Shown here: positions 34,025 to 44,063 of the stretch, one piece after another | Layout: every line of letters starts with the position of its first letter | Position numbering within the stretch: the first letter of the stretch is position 1 | Source: Pseudoalteromonas sp. Scap06 | GTDB taxonomy: Bacteria; Pseudomonadota; Gammaproteobacteria; Enterobacterales; Alteromonadaceae | Assembly: GCF_013394165.1 (NCBI RefSeq) | Contig: NZ_CP041330.1 | Coordinates: 62,001 to 126,000, forward strand | Direction of reading: 5' to 3' | Length of the DNA: 64,000 nt | Program-made: the position numbers and the translations under genes | The notes under the pieces: model-generated | Database searches by the model: none | What the model was told of the DNA's origin: nothing | The model's input: the letters and a program-made list of their open reading frames with translations, nothing else

Positions 34025-34057
34025 TTTTATCCTTTTAAATATAAAGTTATGAGAATA

Positions 34058-35353
34058 TTAAAAATCGTTGCTAGTAAGCTCTGCATTTAAAAGCTTTCCA
34101 TCATTAATATAGAAATAACCATCCCAGTATTGTGACGTAAATTCTACTGAATCAAAAAGCTCATAGTAATCACCTAACTGTGCAAGGTTTGCAACAGGAT
34201 CTTTGTACTTTATATCCGAAAACTCCCAACTATTTCCTTGCTTAAAATAGTCCGCTAATGCCGCGAGTTTTATATTATTAGTAGAGATAGGTTCAAAAAG
34301 TTTTAGCTTGGCAATAGAGTCAGCTTCCTCATATAAGAACTCGCTGCATGGAGTAACATTGATATTTTTTTCAGAGGAACTGATTAGTTTTAATGATGTG
34401 TTTAAATTTTTATTAAAATTACCATCGGCTTTAGCGGTAAAGCTTTTAATACAGTGCTTATTGAATGCGACTTTGCCTATTAGCTGCCCTTGGGAAAGTC
34501 CTATCAGCCTTTGTTCTATTTTTGTGTCTGATGACTTGTAGTATGCGGTTTCAACATTTACAAATTTTTTCTTTAATGCCTTTATTTGTAGAGGCGTTAT
34601 AGGAGCCGCTGCTTCTACAACCACATCATTATTGAGTTTGATTTTAAGCTCTTTATTTTCCAGTGTGAGCACATTATTAATTTGCATGGGCAATAAATTT
34701 AAATGAAACTGATAGCCTACCAATTGATTATTAATGAAATGCAAAGCATGGTTTCTGCCATAAACGCGGATTAATTTGTTTTCGCTTTTGAGCTCCAAGC
34801 TGTGTAATCCTAGTATATGAGCTACTTCCTGCGTACTTTGACCAAATTTTGTGCCAAAGAAGAAATTTGGCTTAACTAACTTACTATCAAACTCTTTAAA
34901 TAAGGGTTTTTTATTTTTAAAAGAAATTGTTATTTTATTTTCTGTTGATTGCAGGATGCCAAATAAGTGCTCTCCTTCAATAAAAACAGCTTTTGACATT
35001 GCTTGTTGTTCATTACAGTTTTTAGACGGTGTAAAATAAGCTGTATAATGTAAGTGTCTTTTGTCTGAGCTAGAAAGGTTATTTTGATTAGTTTCTCGTA
35101 TAATTAGAAACTTTTCTTTAATATGAATCTGGCTATCACTCGATTTCTTTGTGGCATTTTTAAACTTAGATAAAGCTTCGGCTCTTAAGTCTTTTTGTGC
35201 TTTTGCTTCGTCATCTGACTTTGATAACGTTATCTCAGTTTTAATGACCAGAGTGTCTGAAGTGTTTTCACAGCTTTTATCTTTTACAAAGTAAGTTGTG
35301 GCTTGAGCGCTGCACTGCCAAATGCAAAGAATTAAAAATAAAATAATACGCAT
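34058..35353 (-). CDS. Exported protein of unknown function
   Basis: 431 residues, not recognised. The ATG follows AGGGAA at 6 bases. A Sec signal peptide (IILFLILCIWQCSAQA) is cut before TTYFV. The mature protein is rich in Lys, Asn and Ser, has Cys residues at about 29, 113, 302 and 337 that could form disulfides, and has no membrane helix. A central portion contains FFGTKFGQSTQEVAHILGL, and the C-terminal third is acidic and aromatic (YWDGYFYINDGK). Its start is 18 bases after the end of the decayed aspartic protease gene, so the two were probably one operon. The base composition is more AT-rich than the neighbours, consistent with an accessory gene. Confidence 0.7.
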   Translation of the reverse strand: MRIILFLILCIWQCSAQATTYFVKDKSCENTSDTLVIKTEITLSKSDDEAKAQKDLRAEALSKFKNATKKSSDSQIHIKEKFLIIRETNQNNLSSSDKRHLHYTAYFTPSKNCNEQQAMSKAVFIEGEHLFGILQSTENKITISFKNKKPLFKEFDSKLVKPNFFFGTKFGQSTQEVAHILGLHSLELKSENKLIRVYGRNHALHFINNQLVGYQFHLNLLPMQINNVLTLENKELKIKLNNDVVVEAAAPITPLQIKALKKKFVNVETAYYKSSDTKIEQRLIGLSQGQLIGKVAFNKHCIKSFTAKADGNFNKNLNTSLKLISSSEKNINVTPCSEFLYEEADSIAKLKLFEPISTNNIKLAALADYFKQGNSWEFSDIKYKDPVANLAQLGDYYELFDSVEFTSQYWDGYFYINDGKLLNAELTSNDF

Positions 35354-35371
35354 AAACTTCCCTATTTATAG

Positions 35372-36390
35372 TTATTTGAAGCTTAACTCTAACTCATTTT
35401 TTTGTTGATTTATATTAAAATTAAATCGCGATAAAAAGTTCATCCCTAATAAGCCTTGGCCGTGGATATTTTCGATACTGAGCACTTCAAAGTCGTAAAT
35501 TAGTTGCTCACCTACTTTAAAAGACTCAACTTGATAGCGCTTAACTTAAATTTTCCCATTTGCAGTGTTTACTGTTACATCGTTTAAATAAAGGGCCTCG
35601 GGGGAAGTTGGCTAATAACATTACTCGAAAGAGAGGTAATACTTGCGCCGGCATCTATCATTAATTTAGCTCGTTACTAATTAAATAATGCGCGCCGTAA
35701 GGGGTAAGAGGAGTAAAGCCACCTTGCGATTTAGAGTAGTTAATGCGCTTATAAAGTCGCTTTGCTGGTAATAGACACGAGTACGTACGTATAAAAAATT
35801 GCTATTGTTGTTTTGATAATCGAGAGCCAGATTTGGGTTTGTGCGATAATTTCTTGCCAATTTTGTTGCTCACTTAAACTATGAAGTTCGGTTTTTGTTA
35901 AATTTCCCAAGCGCACATTTAAAGTGCTTTGATGTTGCTCATTTTACAACGGTTGTAGTTCAAACAGCGCAATGATTGCATTTTGAATTTGCTCATCATT
36001 TATTGAATAATCGATCTGTAATATAAGTAATTCTGTATTGTAAGGGTCTTGATTTAATAGTGTGTTTAACAGTGCTTCGCTAAGAACTAGGTTAGCATTT
36101 AGCCACGTTTTTAATTGCAAAACCCATGAAGAGTAAATTGTGCGAGCAAGGGCTGAGGAGCGTTGCTTTAGTTGCTGGTAAGTATTAAAAGCCTCGTCAA
36201 ACTGGTGTTGTCTAAATTGTTGTTTAGCTTTAGCAAGTAGCTCATTTTGAGACGCTTTAAGCGCTTTTACAGATGAGTTTTGGATTTCTTTTTTGCTGAC
36301 AAAAGCTACTTGTTCTGGCCATAATAGATAAGCATTGAGGCTAAGTTAACCAATTAATAGTAAGGTTATTAACTTGGTATAATGGCTCAT
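35372..36390 (-). pseudogene. Decayed retropepsin-like aspartic protease with helical N-terminal domain
   Basis: Reading from ATG 36390: MSHYTKLITLLLIG then a TAA (36348-36346). The frame continues as LSLNAYLLWPEQ and a TPR-like helical region to a second TAA (35946-35944). After shifted frames come YVRTRVYYQQSDFISAL and INYSKSQGGFTPLTPYGAHY. The active-site segment KLMIDAGASITSLSS has Asp at 35655-35653 in D-A-G-A-S, where D-T-G-A is expected. A frameshift at a C5 run, then LYLNDVTVNTANGKI, a third TAA, and RYQVESFKVGEQ follow. The end HGQGLLGMNFLSRFNF matches the clan AA aspartic protease C-terminus. With three stops, several frameshifts and a changed catalytic motif, it is not functional. 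The intact form would be a membrane-anchored periplasmic protease of about 340 residues. Confidence 0.9.
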
Positions 36391-36415
36391 CTTAAACTCT
36401 TAGTTGTATTTTAGT

Positions 36416-37123
36416 TTATTGAATAAAGTGCGCTAAGTCATGAATCGTCGTAATTTCAATATCAGCCAGCCCTTTATAGGCATAGGCTTGTGCTTGATTA
36501 TTTAACCATACAGACTGACAGCCAGCATTGTTAGCACCTTGTACATCGCTATCAAGGCTATCACCTATGTGTAAAATATCACTGTTTTTGATACGTAAAT
36601 GTGTTGCGGCTTGATCAAATAATGTTGTGTGTGGTTTGGCTTTACCATGGAAGCCAGCTTGTAACACCAGTTCAAACTTACCTTTTAAATTAAATCGCTC
36701 AACCTCGACATTACCGTTAGTAATGGCAATCAATTTGTAGTGTTGACTTAGTTTATCAAGCAATATTAGTACGTCTTCACTCACCGTAATATTGCTTCGC
36801 TCATCTGAAAATGCTTGATACGCCTTATTTGCATGATGCTCTATTTCATCACCTTTAAAACCTAATTCAGACAATACTAAGCGCAAGGTATGCTTACGCC
36901 ATTGTGTGACGTCATCAATAAGCTCTGGCTGCTGTAGTGCTGCGAGTTCACGGCATTGCTGCCAAAACTGTGGTCCTTGTTTTTTGTAGCCTGGTAGCGC
37001 ATTTAAATAATCAATTTGCGCCTGAACGGCTGCGGTTATGATAGGGCGGTTATCGTACAAGGTGTCGTCTAAGTCAAAACTCAGCACAGAAAAAGGAGAA
37101 ATTGCGCGATTAAATCGGATCAT
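36416..37123 (-). CDS. yigB: HAD-family phosphatase YigB
   Basis: The start at ATG 37123 is chosen because the protein then begins MIRFNRAISPFSVLSFDLDD, aligning with E. coli YigB, and lies 11 bases after the xerC stop; a longer frame to 37156 overlaps xerC. The 235 residues have HAD motif I (FDLDDTLYDNRP), motif II (LIAITNGN), motif III Lys (GFHGKAKPHT) and motif IV (ILHIGDSLDSDVQGA). YigB dephosphorylates FMN and 5-amino-6-ribitylamino uracil phosphate in riboflavin metabolism. It is the last gene of the conserved dapF-DUF484-xerC-yigB operon. Confidence 0.92.
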   Translation of the reverse strand: MIRFNRAISPFSVLSFDLDDTLYDNRPIITAAVQAQIDYLNALPGYKKQGPQFWQQCRELAALQQPELIDDVTQWRKHTLRLVLSELGFKGDEIEHHANKAYQAFSDERSNITVSEDVLILLDKLSQHYKLIAITNGNVEVERFNLKGKFELVLQAGFHGKAKPHTTLFDQAATHLRIKNSDILHIGDSLDSDVQGANNAGCQSVWLNNQAQAYAYKGLADIEITTIHDLAHFIQ

Positions 37124-37133
37124 AGTTGCTGCT

Positions 37134-38078
37134 CTAATCGGTTCTTTTTTTAGCACGTGGGTGGGTGTTATCGTACACCTTAGCTAAGTGCTGAAAATCT
37201 AAATGAGTATAGACTTGGGTTGCAGATAAACTACTGTGGCCTAATAATTCTTGCACTGCTCGTAAATCCCCAGACGACTCTAAAATATGCGACGCAAATG
37301 AGTGGCGTAATTTATGCGGATGAACTTGCGAGCTAATACCTTGCTTTATCCCCCATTCTTGCATACGCAAACGAACTTGGCGTACAGAAATACGGCTTTT
37401 TTTGCTACTCAAAAATACTGCATGTTCATCTGAGCCCATAAATAGTGGGCGAACTGCTAGCCAATTGTTTAACGCCTCAAGTGCTTTAGAGCCAACCGGT
37501 ATTAGGCGTTCTTTGGCGCCTTTGCCTCGCACTAATATTTCACCGCTACGAGTGTTTATATCTTGCATGTTAGCGCCAACTAACTCACTAATGCGTAAAC
37601 CTGATGAATACATCAGTTCCATCATCGCTTTATCACGAATGGCAAGTGGATCATCATCGGGTATTTCGAGTAAACGAGCCATTTGGTCAACATCAAGATT
37701 TTTAGGTAAAGGCCGCGCAAATTTAGGGCCTTTTATGCCCTGTGCCGGATTATGGTAATGCGCTTGCTCAGTAATATTTTTTGCTTTTAAAAATTTATAC
37801 AAACTACGTATGCAGCTTAATTTTAAGCTGATTGTTCTGCCACTTAATTGTTTTGCCCGCAGTGCCATACTGTAACGACGAATATGCTCACTTTGTACCG
37901 CAAACCAATTATCGCACAGTTTATTAAAATACAAGGCGGCAAAACCTAATTGGCTGACATACTGATTAACGGTGTGCGCTGAATATTGACGTTCAAATTT
38001 TAAGTAATCACTAAATAATGTAATGGGTGTACGCCAGCTATCGCTTAAGTCGCTTATATTTGGCGCGTTATCGCTCAT
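37134..38078 (-). CDS. xerC: Tyrosine recombinase XerC
   Basis: 314 residues. The N-terminal SAM-like core-binding domain (about 15-105) has FERQYSAHTVNQY. The catalytic residues are Arg162 (SGLRISELVG), Lys186 (GKGAKE), His255 and Arg258 (HPHKLRHSFASH), His281 (LGHSSLSATQ) and the nucleophile Tyr290 (VYTHLDF). With XerD it resolves chromosome dimers at dif. It overlaps the DUF484 gene by 4 bases and precedes yigB, the usual housekeeping context, so it is not a mobile-element integrase. Confidence 0.96.
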   Translation of the reverse strand: MSDNAPNISDLSDSWRTPITLFSDYLKFERQYSAHTVNQYVSQLGFAALYFNKLCDNWFAVQSEHIRRYSMALRAKQLSGRTISLKLSCIRSLYKFLKAKNITEQAHYHNPAQGIKGPKFARPLPKNLDVDQMARLLEIPDDDPLAIRDKAMMELMYSSGLRISELVGANMQDINTRSGEILVRGKGAKERLIPVGSKALEALNNWLAVRPLFMGSDEHAVFLSSKKSRISVRQVRLRMQEWGIKQGISSQVHPHKLRHSFASHILESSGDLRAVQELLGHSSLSATQVYTHLDFQHLAKVYDNTHPRAKKRTD

Positions 38079-38686
38079 GCCAGTTCCAGTAACCGTATTT
38101 GCAATGAGCGCACAAAATCTAATACAAATAAGTTATCTTGTGAGGGCTCAAAGTGGTTTTCATCGTGGCTGCCAAAAGCCAAAATTGCGTAGGGGTTACT
38201 CGGCTCACCAATTAAATAAAGTGCGGTCGATTGGGTATCATTGTTGAAGAGTAAGTCGCGTTCTTGCTGATTTACACGGCCTAAATAATGATTACTATCT
38301 GACAGTCTATGCTTTACTAACTCTTCAAAGGCATTATCGTATCTAACGAGTTTGCATTCATTAATAGTCGGGCTCATACAAATAATATTGCGTAAGTTAC
38401 TGGCCAGTGTATTAAAGTCGTAATTACTCCACAGCTGTCGGTGACATTGGCTAAATAAACGATAAACCAGTTCATTCTGGGTCGCATTTTTGCTCATGCT
38501 GTCTATTTGATTTTTTAGCTGTGTATTGTGCTCGCGTAATTGGCGCTGCTGAATATGCACTAATGAAGTAGCACCCTGTACTTGCTGTTGTAACTCAAGT
38601 TGCGCTAACAGCTTAGGTTGCTCAATTAAAAAATCAGGATGCTGTTGTAAGTAATCTATTACTTGCTGTTTAGTTAATTCACTCAT
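38075..38686 (-). CDS. DUF484 (GAF-like) protein
   Basis: 203 residues. The start [22 protein letters not shown] is the DUF484 signature. A short coiled coil follows (about 40-65), then a GAF-like domain (about 75-200). It corresponds to the DUF484 gene between dapF and xerC in many Gammaproteobacteria; function unknown. It overlaps dapF (ATGA, 38683-38686) and xerC (38075-38078), showing tight translational coupling across the operon. Confidence 0.93.
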   Translation of the reverse strand: MSELTKQQVIDYLQQHPDFLIEQPKLLAQLELQQQVQGATSLVHIQQRQLREHNTQLKNQIDSMSKNATQNELVYRLFSQCHRQLWSNYDFNTLASNLRNIICMSPTINECKLVRYDNAFEELVKHRLSDSNHYLGRVNQQERDLLFNNDTQSTALYLIGEPSNPYAILAFGSHDENHFEPSQDNLFVLDFVRSLQIRLLELA

Positions 38687-39513
38687 AGTGCCACTTGCCC
38701 ATCAAATACATGTTCAGCGGGACCTGTCATACGCACTGGATGGCCCTCGCCACTCCAGCGCACTTGTAAGCTACCGCCGGGTAAATCAACTTGTACTGTA
38801 CTGGTGAGCTTATTTTGGATAAAACCAATCACCATGGCAGCACACGCGCCGGTACCGCAAGCAAGTGTTTCGCTTACACCACGCTCCCATACTCTGAGTT
38901 TAATGTGCTCTTGAGAGATAACCTGCATAAAGCCAATGTTCGCGCGTTGTGGAAAACGCTCATGGTTTTCAAGCAACGGGCCTAGGGTATCCACTTGGGC
39001 TGTTTCTATATCGTCTACTTCCATTACGCAATGAGGGTTACCCATAGATACGGCACCACTAAAAACGGTATGCTCTTCTGCGCGAATAATATAAGTCAGC
39101 TCACGTTTGGTTGCTTTGAGTGGAATTTTATTTGGCTCAAAATTAGGGTGACCCATATTAACGGTTACTTGACCGTCTTTTTCAATATACAGGGTGAGAT
39201 TACCAGACTTAGTCGACACGCTGATTTTATGTTTATTGGTTAAGCCTTTCATGCGTACAAAGCGGGCAAAGCAGCGCGCACCGTTACCACATTGTTCTAC
39301 TTCGTGGCCGTCAGCGTTAAAAATACGATAGTGAAAATCGAGATCGGGTGAGTAAGGGGCTTCAACCATCAGTAGTTGATCAAACCCAATGCCGAAATGG
39401 CGATCGGCCAGCTTTTTGATTTGATCACGAGATAAAAAAACGTTTTGTGTAATGTTATCAATCACAACAAAGTCGTTACCTAAGCCGTGCATTTTGGAAA
39501 AATTAACTAACAT
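38683..39513 (-). CDS. dapF: Diaminopimelate epimerase
   Basis: 276 residues. It interconverts LL- and meso-diaminopimelate for lysine and peptidoglycan synthesis in the cytosol, using two cysteines: Cys75 ([13 protein letters not shown]) and Cys219 ([12 protein letters not shown]). [12 protein letters not shown] and [12 protein letters not shown] are further signatures. It stands between lysA and the DUF484 gene on the same strand; LysA decarboxylates the product of DapF, so the two steps are genetically linked. Confidence 0.97.
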   Translation of the reverse strand: MLVNFSKMHGLGNDFVVIDNITQNVFLSRDQIKKLADRHFGIGFDQLLMVEAPYSPDLDFHYRIFNADGHEVEQCGNGARCFARFVRMKGLTNKHKISVSTKSGNLTLYIEKDGQVTVNMGHPNFEPNKIPLKATKRELTYIIRAEEHTVFSGAVSMGNPHCVMEVDDIETAQVDTLGPLLENHERFPQRANIGFMQVISQEHIKLRVWERGVSETLACGTGACAAMVIGFIQNKLTSTVQVDLPGGSLQVRWSGEGHPVRMTGPAEHVFDGQVAL

Positions 39514-39531
39514 AGCGCTCTAATTCGGTTT

Positions 39532-39559
39532 TGCTCTGTGCTAATCATGCCACAGAGCA
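39532..39559. other. Perfect hairpin between lysA and dapF
   Basis: TGCTCTGTG / CACAGAGCA pairs perfectly around a 10-base loop in the 64-base spacer. No T-tract follows on the minus strand, so it is more likely an mRNA-stability or processing element than a terminator. Confidence 0.6.
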
Positions 39560-39577
39560 GCTAGTTGGCAAAAACGT

Positions 39578-40831
39578 TTATGGTAAAACTTTCTCACCTT
39601 GGTATAAGCTTTCGATAGTTTCGCGTTCGCGAATAAGGTGATGTTGCTCACCATCGACCATTATTTCGGCAACTCGTGGACGTGAGTTATAATTTGAGCT
39701 CATGGTAAAACCATAGGCTCCAGCGCTTCGCTGTACTAACAAATCACCTTGTTTGAGTGCCAGTGGTCGGTCTTTACCTAAAAAGTCACCGGTTTCACAC
39801 ACCGGCCCAACCACGTCATAGTTGTGTGTAGGTGTTTCGTCATCACGCACTGATACAGGAATAATTTTTTGCCATGCTTGATACAGTGATGGGCGTAACA
39901 TGTCGTTCATACCCGCATCTACAATCGCAAAATACTTGTCTTGGTTTTGTTTAATAAACTCAACTTGTGTTACTAAAATCCCCGCGTTTGCGGCAATGGC
40001 TCGCCCGGGCTCAAAAATCAGTTCTAGGTGACGGTAATTTGCAAGGCGCTGCGTTACTTGTGCTGCATATTCACTTGGGTGTGGAGGTTGTTCGTCGTCG
40101 TAGGTTACTCCAAGGCCTCCACCTATATCTAAATGGCTTAGCTCAATACCTGCATTTTTTAATTCATCAATTAATGCCAGTAGTTTATCAAGCGCCTCTA
40201 AAAACGGTTTGGTTTGTGTAAGCTGTGAGCCAATATGGCAATCTACGCCAACAATCGTTAAGCCAGGTAATGATGCCGCATGTTGATACACACTTAATGC
40301 AGACTCGATTCCAATACCAAACTTATTTTCTTTAAGTCCAGTAGAAATATACGGATGTGTTTTGGCATCAATATCGGGATTAACACGAATAGAAATTGGC
40401 GCGTCTAAATTAAGCTCGCAGGCCACTTCTGAAATGCGCTCAAGCTCTGAAATTGACTCAACGTTAAAGCATTTAATACCTAATTCTAACGCATAAGCAA
40501 TTTCGTCAGCCGTTTTAGCAACCCCAGAAAATACCACTTTGTTAGCAGCGCCTCCGGCTTTTATCACCCGTGCTAATTCGCCTTTTGAGACAATATCAAA
40601 ACCCGCTCCAAGTCGTGCCAATATGTTTAACACCGCAATATTTGAATTTGCTTTAACGGCATAACACACTAGGCTTTTGTGATCTTGAGTCGCATTAGCA
40701 AACGCTAAATAATGGCGTTCAAACGTGGCTCTGGAATACACATAACACGGCGTACCATAGTGCTGTGCAATGGTTGCTACGCTGACATCTTCAGCAAATA
40801 GTTGGTTGTTTTTATAATTAAAAAAATCCAT
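39578..40831 (-). CDS. lysA: Diaminopimelate decarboxylase
   Basis: 417 residues, PLP-dependent alanine-racemase-fold enzyme that makes L-lysine from meso-diaminopimelate. The PLP lysine is in LVCYAVKANSN. HIGSQ, DIGGGLGVTY, EPGRAI, CETGDFLGKDR and GAYGFTMSSNYNSRPR are the family motifs. The start overlaps lptM in a TAAATG junction with AGGAG upstream, so translation is coupled. It is the second gene of the lptM-lysA-dapF operon. Confidence 0.97.
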   Translation of the reverse strand: MDFFNYKNNQLFAEDVSVATIAQHYGTPCYVYSRATFERHYLAFANATQDHKSLVCYAVKANSNIAVLNILARLGAGFDIVSKGELARVIKAGGAANKVVFSGVAKTADEIAYALELGIKCFNVESISELERISEVACELNLDAPISIRVNPDIDAKTHPYISTGLKENKFGIGIESALSVYQHAASLPGLTIVGVDCHIGSQLTQTKPFLEALDKLLALIDELKNAGIELSHLDIGGGLGVTYDDEQPPHPSEYAAQVTQRLANYRHLELIFEPGRAIAANAGILVTQVEFIKQNQDKYFAIVDAGMNDMLRPSLYQAWQKIIPVSVRDDETPTHNYDVVGPVCETGDFLGKDRPLALKQGDLLVQRSAGAYGFTMSSNYNSRPRVAEIMVDGEQHHLIRERETIESLYQGEKVLP

Positions 40832-41011
40832 TTACTGCTCCTGTTGTTGTTCGGCGGGTGTTTGTTTGTTAGGAATGTCAGTTGGCTGGTTTTGTTCAGC
40901 AGGCTGCTCGGGTAAGTACAGCGGGCCGCTTTGGCCACAGCCAGCTAATGCACACAACAATACGGTGCTGATTAATAGTTGTTTTAATTGTAAGGTATAT
41001 GTCGCTTTCAT
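40832..41011 (-). CDS. lptM: LptM (YifL-type) small outer-membrane lipoprotein
   Basis: A 59-residue gene. The lipobox is LAGC, directly followed by GQSGPLYLPEQP, the LptM hallmark (E. coli has GQKGPLYFP), then a Gln/Pro-rich tail ending EQQQEQ. LptM stabilises the LptD-LptE lipopolysaccharide translocon and helps LptD disulfide maturation. The stop is immediately followed by the lysA ATG. The position upstream of lysA-dapF and divergent from cyaY is the standard one in the group. Confidence 0.93.
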   Translation of the reverse strand: MKATYTLQLKQLLISTVLLCALAGCGQSGPLYLPEQPAEQNQPTDIPNKQTPAEQQQEQ

Positions 41012-41159
41012 TAGATTAATACGGTTGCTGGCTTTATAATCGCAGAGTAACAGAATATCTAAAAAATGCAGCTATTCGCGGATGATTTTATTCCTGTTAC
41101 ACTAGCTCTATAAACATGCACCCATTATTTAGGCGCCTCGCCTGCAAAGGAAATTAACG

Positions 41160-41483
41160 ATGACTGATCACGAATATCACCAGTTAGCAGAAGCTCTTAT
41201 GTTCACTATTGAAGAACAAGTTGATGATTGTGAAGCAGATTTAGATTATGAATCTGCTCAAGGTATTTTAGAAATTATTTTTCCAGATCGCAGTAAGATT
41301 GTGATTAATAAGCAAGCACCTTTGCACCAAGTATGGGTAGCAACAAAATTTAATGGTCACCATTTTGAAATGCGTGATGGGCAATGGATTGATAACCGCT
41401 CGGGTGCAGAGTTTTGGAGCTTCATTAACGAAGCGTCTACACGCCAAGCGGGTCAAGAAATTAAATGGCAATCAACACTATGA
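41160..41483 (+). CDS. cyaY: Frataxin homologue CyaY
   Basis: 107 residues, the usual CyaY length; AAAGGAAA lies upstream. The acidic first helix ([24 protein letters not shown], in part) binds iron. The beta sheet has [32 protein letters not shown] and [11 protein letters not shown]. CyaY modulates IscS-dependent iron-sulfur cluster assembly in the cytosol. It is divergent from lptM and overlaps the downstream carboxylesterase gene. Confidence 0.96.
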   Translation: MTDHEYHQLAEALMFTIEEQVDDCEADLDYESAQGILEIIFPDRSKIVINKQAPLHQVWVATKFNGHHFEMRDGQWIDNRSGAEFWSFINEASTRQAGQEIKWQSTL

Positions 41484-42136
41484 GTTTAGGGTTTGTAGAA
41501 TACCCAGCGCAAAGCGCCCATAAAGCCACGGTGATTTGGCTGCATGGCTTAGGTGATTCAGGTGATGGTTTTGCACCTGTTGCCCCGCAGCTCGACTTAC
41601 CTACTGAGTTAGGAGTGCGTTTTATTTTTCCGCACGCGCCTATGCAGGCTGTTACAGTTAATGGCGGTATGCAAATGCGCTCATGGTACGACATTAAATC
41701 TATGGATTTAGATAAACGTGCCGATGAGCAAGGGGTTAGAGAATCAGCTGCAAAAGTTGAGCAACTCATTACACAAGAAATTGCTAACGGCATACCTGCC
41801 AGTAAAATTATTTTAGCGGGCTTTTCGCAAGGTGGCGTTGTATCGCTTCATTTAGCACCGCGTTTAGAACAAAAGCTGGCTGGTGTAATGGCGCTGTCAA
41901 CCTACATGTGTGTGCCACATAAATTGGCAGATGAAGCAAAACAAACACAGTTAAATATATTTATGGCTCATGGTAGCCAAGATGACGTTGTACCGCATAG
42001 CGCGGGTAGAAGTGCGTTCGAAGTATTATCAACGCATAACATGGATGTAAGTTGGCAAGAATACCCAATGGGGCATCAGGTTTGTACACAAGAGTTACAA
42101 GCTGTGCGCCAATGGTTAATTTCTCGCTTAAGTTAG
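41480..42136 (+). CDS. Carboxylesterase/phospholipase-family alpha/beta hydrolase
   Basis: 218 residues from ATG 41480, which overlaps the cyaY TGA as ATGA; an ATG at 41465 would add MAINT and is also possible, and neither has a strong ribosome site. The oxyanion segment is [18 protein letters not shown]. The nucleophile is Ser in [15 protein letters not shown], the acid is Asp in [10 protein letters not shown], and the base is His in YPMGHQVC. This is the PF02230 group, related to acyl-protein thioesterases and small carboxylesterases. It is cytosolic, with no signal peptide. Physiological substrate unknown. Confidence 0.92.
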   Translation: MSLGFVEYPAQSAHKATVIWLHGLGDSGDGFAPVAPQLDLPTELGVRFIFPHAPMQAVTVNGGMQMRSWYDIKSMDLDKRADEQGVRESAAKVEQLITQEIANGIPASKIILAGFSQGGVVSLHLAPRLEQKLAGVMALSTYMCVPHKLADEAKQTQLNIFMAHGSQDDVVPHSAGRSAFEVLSTHNMDVSWQEYPMGHQVCTQELQAVRQWLISRLS

Positions 42137-42159
42137 TTTAGGAGCCGCTGAGGGTCAAA

Positions 42160-43065
42160 ATGAGTCAAAAAATAGTAATAACAGCAAATGTAAAACGTGA
42201 ACCACAGGTAAGCGAACCCAACGTGAGCTATGAGTGGCATTGGCGTCGGATTGTGAGTATTTCTATGTTGGTGATTATGATCTCTGCAGCGGTTATTTAC
42301 GGCCTGTCTAGCGCCGTGAATGCTGATCAAGGGACGCCGCATCCTAATGAGCAGCTTGATTTTACTGAGCAACAAACAGCAATTGTGTCGCTAAGCGATG
42401 ATAATGCAGCACCAGTAGAGAGTGAAAAAGCCATAGATGCAGATGAGGAGCAGGCAAGCAGTGTCGCGATTGCAGACCCTAAAACCTTTTCCTCAGTTGA
42501 GCAAAAATCAGCTTCTATTACTGAACCGGTACCATCGGAGCCTGAAGTTCAACAAAGTATTATTAAGCAAGAAGTAGAGCCAACGATCACTGCTGAGCCT
42601 GAAGAAGCAACCATTGCAGCAATAGACACTCAAGCCCCTGAAATTGAGACTGTTAGTGCAAAGCCAGTTGAGCAAAAGAAATTTGCTGCATCTGCACACA
42701 TTGCTAGTGTAGCTGTGGGAGCCAAAATAGATACAGCCACAATTAGCCGTGCAGTTCTGACTCGCAGTGTCAGTAACCGTGAGCCAACCAATGTATTTGC
42801 CGCCGATGTGCGTTTAAATCAATTTGAAGAGTCGCTGTCATTTTTTAGTGAGCTTAAAAACTTACAGGGCCAGCAGGTAAAACATGTGTGGCTATTTGAA
42901 GGTGAAGTAATGGCTGAAGTGGCACTTAAGGTCACTTCTCCGCGTTACAGAACGTACTCAACTAAAAATATTATGGATACTCAATTAGGGCATTGGCGCG
43001 TTGATGTAGTTGATGAAAGCGGGCTGCTCATCGCTCAAAAAGAATTTAGAGTTTTAGCAAATTAA
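42160..43065 (+). CDS. DUF2914 domain membrane protein
   Basis: 301 residues; TTAGGAGC and GAGGG lie upstream. A single helix (VSISMLVIMISAAVIYGLS) follows a short cytoplasmic N-terminus. A long acidic Ser/Glu/Pro-rich linker (about 55-190) leads to a C-terminal DUF2914 domain: KHVWLFEGEVMAEVALKV, PRYRTYSTKNI and WRVDVVDESGLLIAQKEF. It is probably periplasmic and anchored. No function is known for the family. The disordered linker suggests that it spans the periplasm or peptidoglycan layer. Confidence 0.85.
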   Translation: MSQKIVITANVKREPQVSEPNVSYEWHWRRIVSISMLVIMISAAVIYGLSSAVNADQGTPHPNEQLDFTEQQTAIVSLSDDNAAPVESEKAIDADEEQASSVAIADPKTFSSVEQKSASITEPVPSEPEVQQSIIKQEVEPTITAEPEEATIAAIDTQAPEIETVSAKPVEQKKFAASAHIASVAVGAKIDTATISRAVLTRSVSNREPTNVFAADVRLNQFEESLSFFSELKNLQGQQVKHVWLFEGEVMAEVALKVTSPRYRTYSTKNIMDTQLGHWRVDVVDESGLLIAQKEFRVLAN

Positions 43066-43124
43066 ATAGCCTTAGATTGAATAAGTTTTAATTCTAAAAG
43101 CTAGTAATTATTAATGGATATTTT

Positions 43125-44063
43125 ATGACTGAAAAAACAAAGTTAGTTCGCATTGCCACTCGTAAAAGTGCATTGGCACTCTGGCAGGCTGAATTTGTAA
43201 AAGCGCAGCTAGAGCATTTTCATGATGACGTGCGTGTAGAGCTCGTGCCAATGTCGACTCAAGGTGACATTATTTTAGATACACCACTAGCTAAAATTGG
43301 CGGCAAAGGTTTATTTGTAAAAGAGTTAGAGCAAGCCATGTTAGATGGCCGTGCAGATATTGCAGTGCATTCAATGAAAGATGTGCCGGTAGAATTTCCG
43401 GATGATTTAGAGTTACACACTATTTGTGAGCGTGAAGATCCGCGTGATGCGTTTGTATCAAATAACTTTGCCAATATTGATGCGCTACCACAAGGCGCTA
43501 TTGTGGGGACTTCAAGTTTACGTCGCCAGTGTCAAATTAGAGCGATGCGTCCGGATTTAGAAATTCGCGACTTACGTGGCAATGTAAATACACGTTTAGC
43601 TAAGCTTGATAGCGGCCAATACGATGCCATTATACTCGCAGCTGCAGGACTAATTCGTTTAGAGATGGGCGAGCGTATTCGTGACTTTATTGAACCAGAA
43701 GTCTCGTTACCTGCTAATGGCCAAGGCGCTGTAGGCATTGAGTGTCGTATAGACGATAGCGTGACAAAAGCATTGTTAGCGCCGCTTGAGCATAACGAAA
43801 CACGTATTCGTGTTAACGCTGAGCGCGCAATGAACCGCCATTTAGAAGGGGGTTGCCAAGTGCCAATTGGTGCTTATGCACTGGTTGATGGTAACCAAGT
43901 ACATTTACGTGGTTTGGTCGGTGCGATTGATGGCAGTGAAATTTTACGCGATGAAATTAGCGGTCACGTTGATGATGCTGAAAAGCTAGGTATAGAGCTG
44001 GCTAAAAAACTATTAGCACAAGGCGCAGATAAAATTCTAGCTGACGTATATCGAGACGCATAA
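43125..44063 (+). CDS. hemC: Hydroxymethylbilane synthase
   Basis: 312 residues. It polymerises four porphobilinogen molecules to hydroxymethylbilane. [51 protein letters not shown] and the cofactor Cys244 in [12 protein letters not shown] are diagnostic. It is the first gene of a heme cluster; its TAA overlaps the hemD ATG by one base, so expression is coupled to the next enzyme in the pathway. Confidence 0.97.
   Translation: MTEKTKLVRIATRKSALALWQAEFVKAQLEHFHDDVRVELVPMSTQGDIILDTPLAKIGGKGLFVKELEQAMLDGRADIAVHSMKDVPVEFPDDLELHTICEREDPRDAFVSNNFANIDALPQGAIVGTSSLRRQCQIRAMRPDLEIRDLRGNVNTRLAKLDSGQYDAIILAAAGLIRLEMGERIRDFIEPEVSLPANGQGAVGIECRIDDSVTKALLAPLEHNETRIRVNAERAMNRHLEGGCQVPIGAYALVDGNQVHLRGLVGAIDGSEILRDEISGHVDDAEKLGIELAKKLLAQGADKILADVYRDA

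Noticed and set aside
35372..36390. Stop-codon readthrough or programmed frameshifting in the aspartic protease gene
   Set aside because: Three TAA stops, several frameshifts without slippery or pseudoknot context, and a changed catalytic motif indicate decay rather than recoding.
37134..38078. Integrase of a mobile element
   Set aside because: The residues and the dapF-DUF484-xerC-yigB context identify housekeeping XerC; no attachment repeats or phage genes are present.
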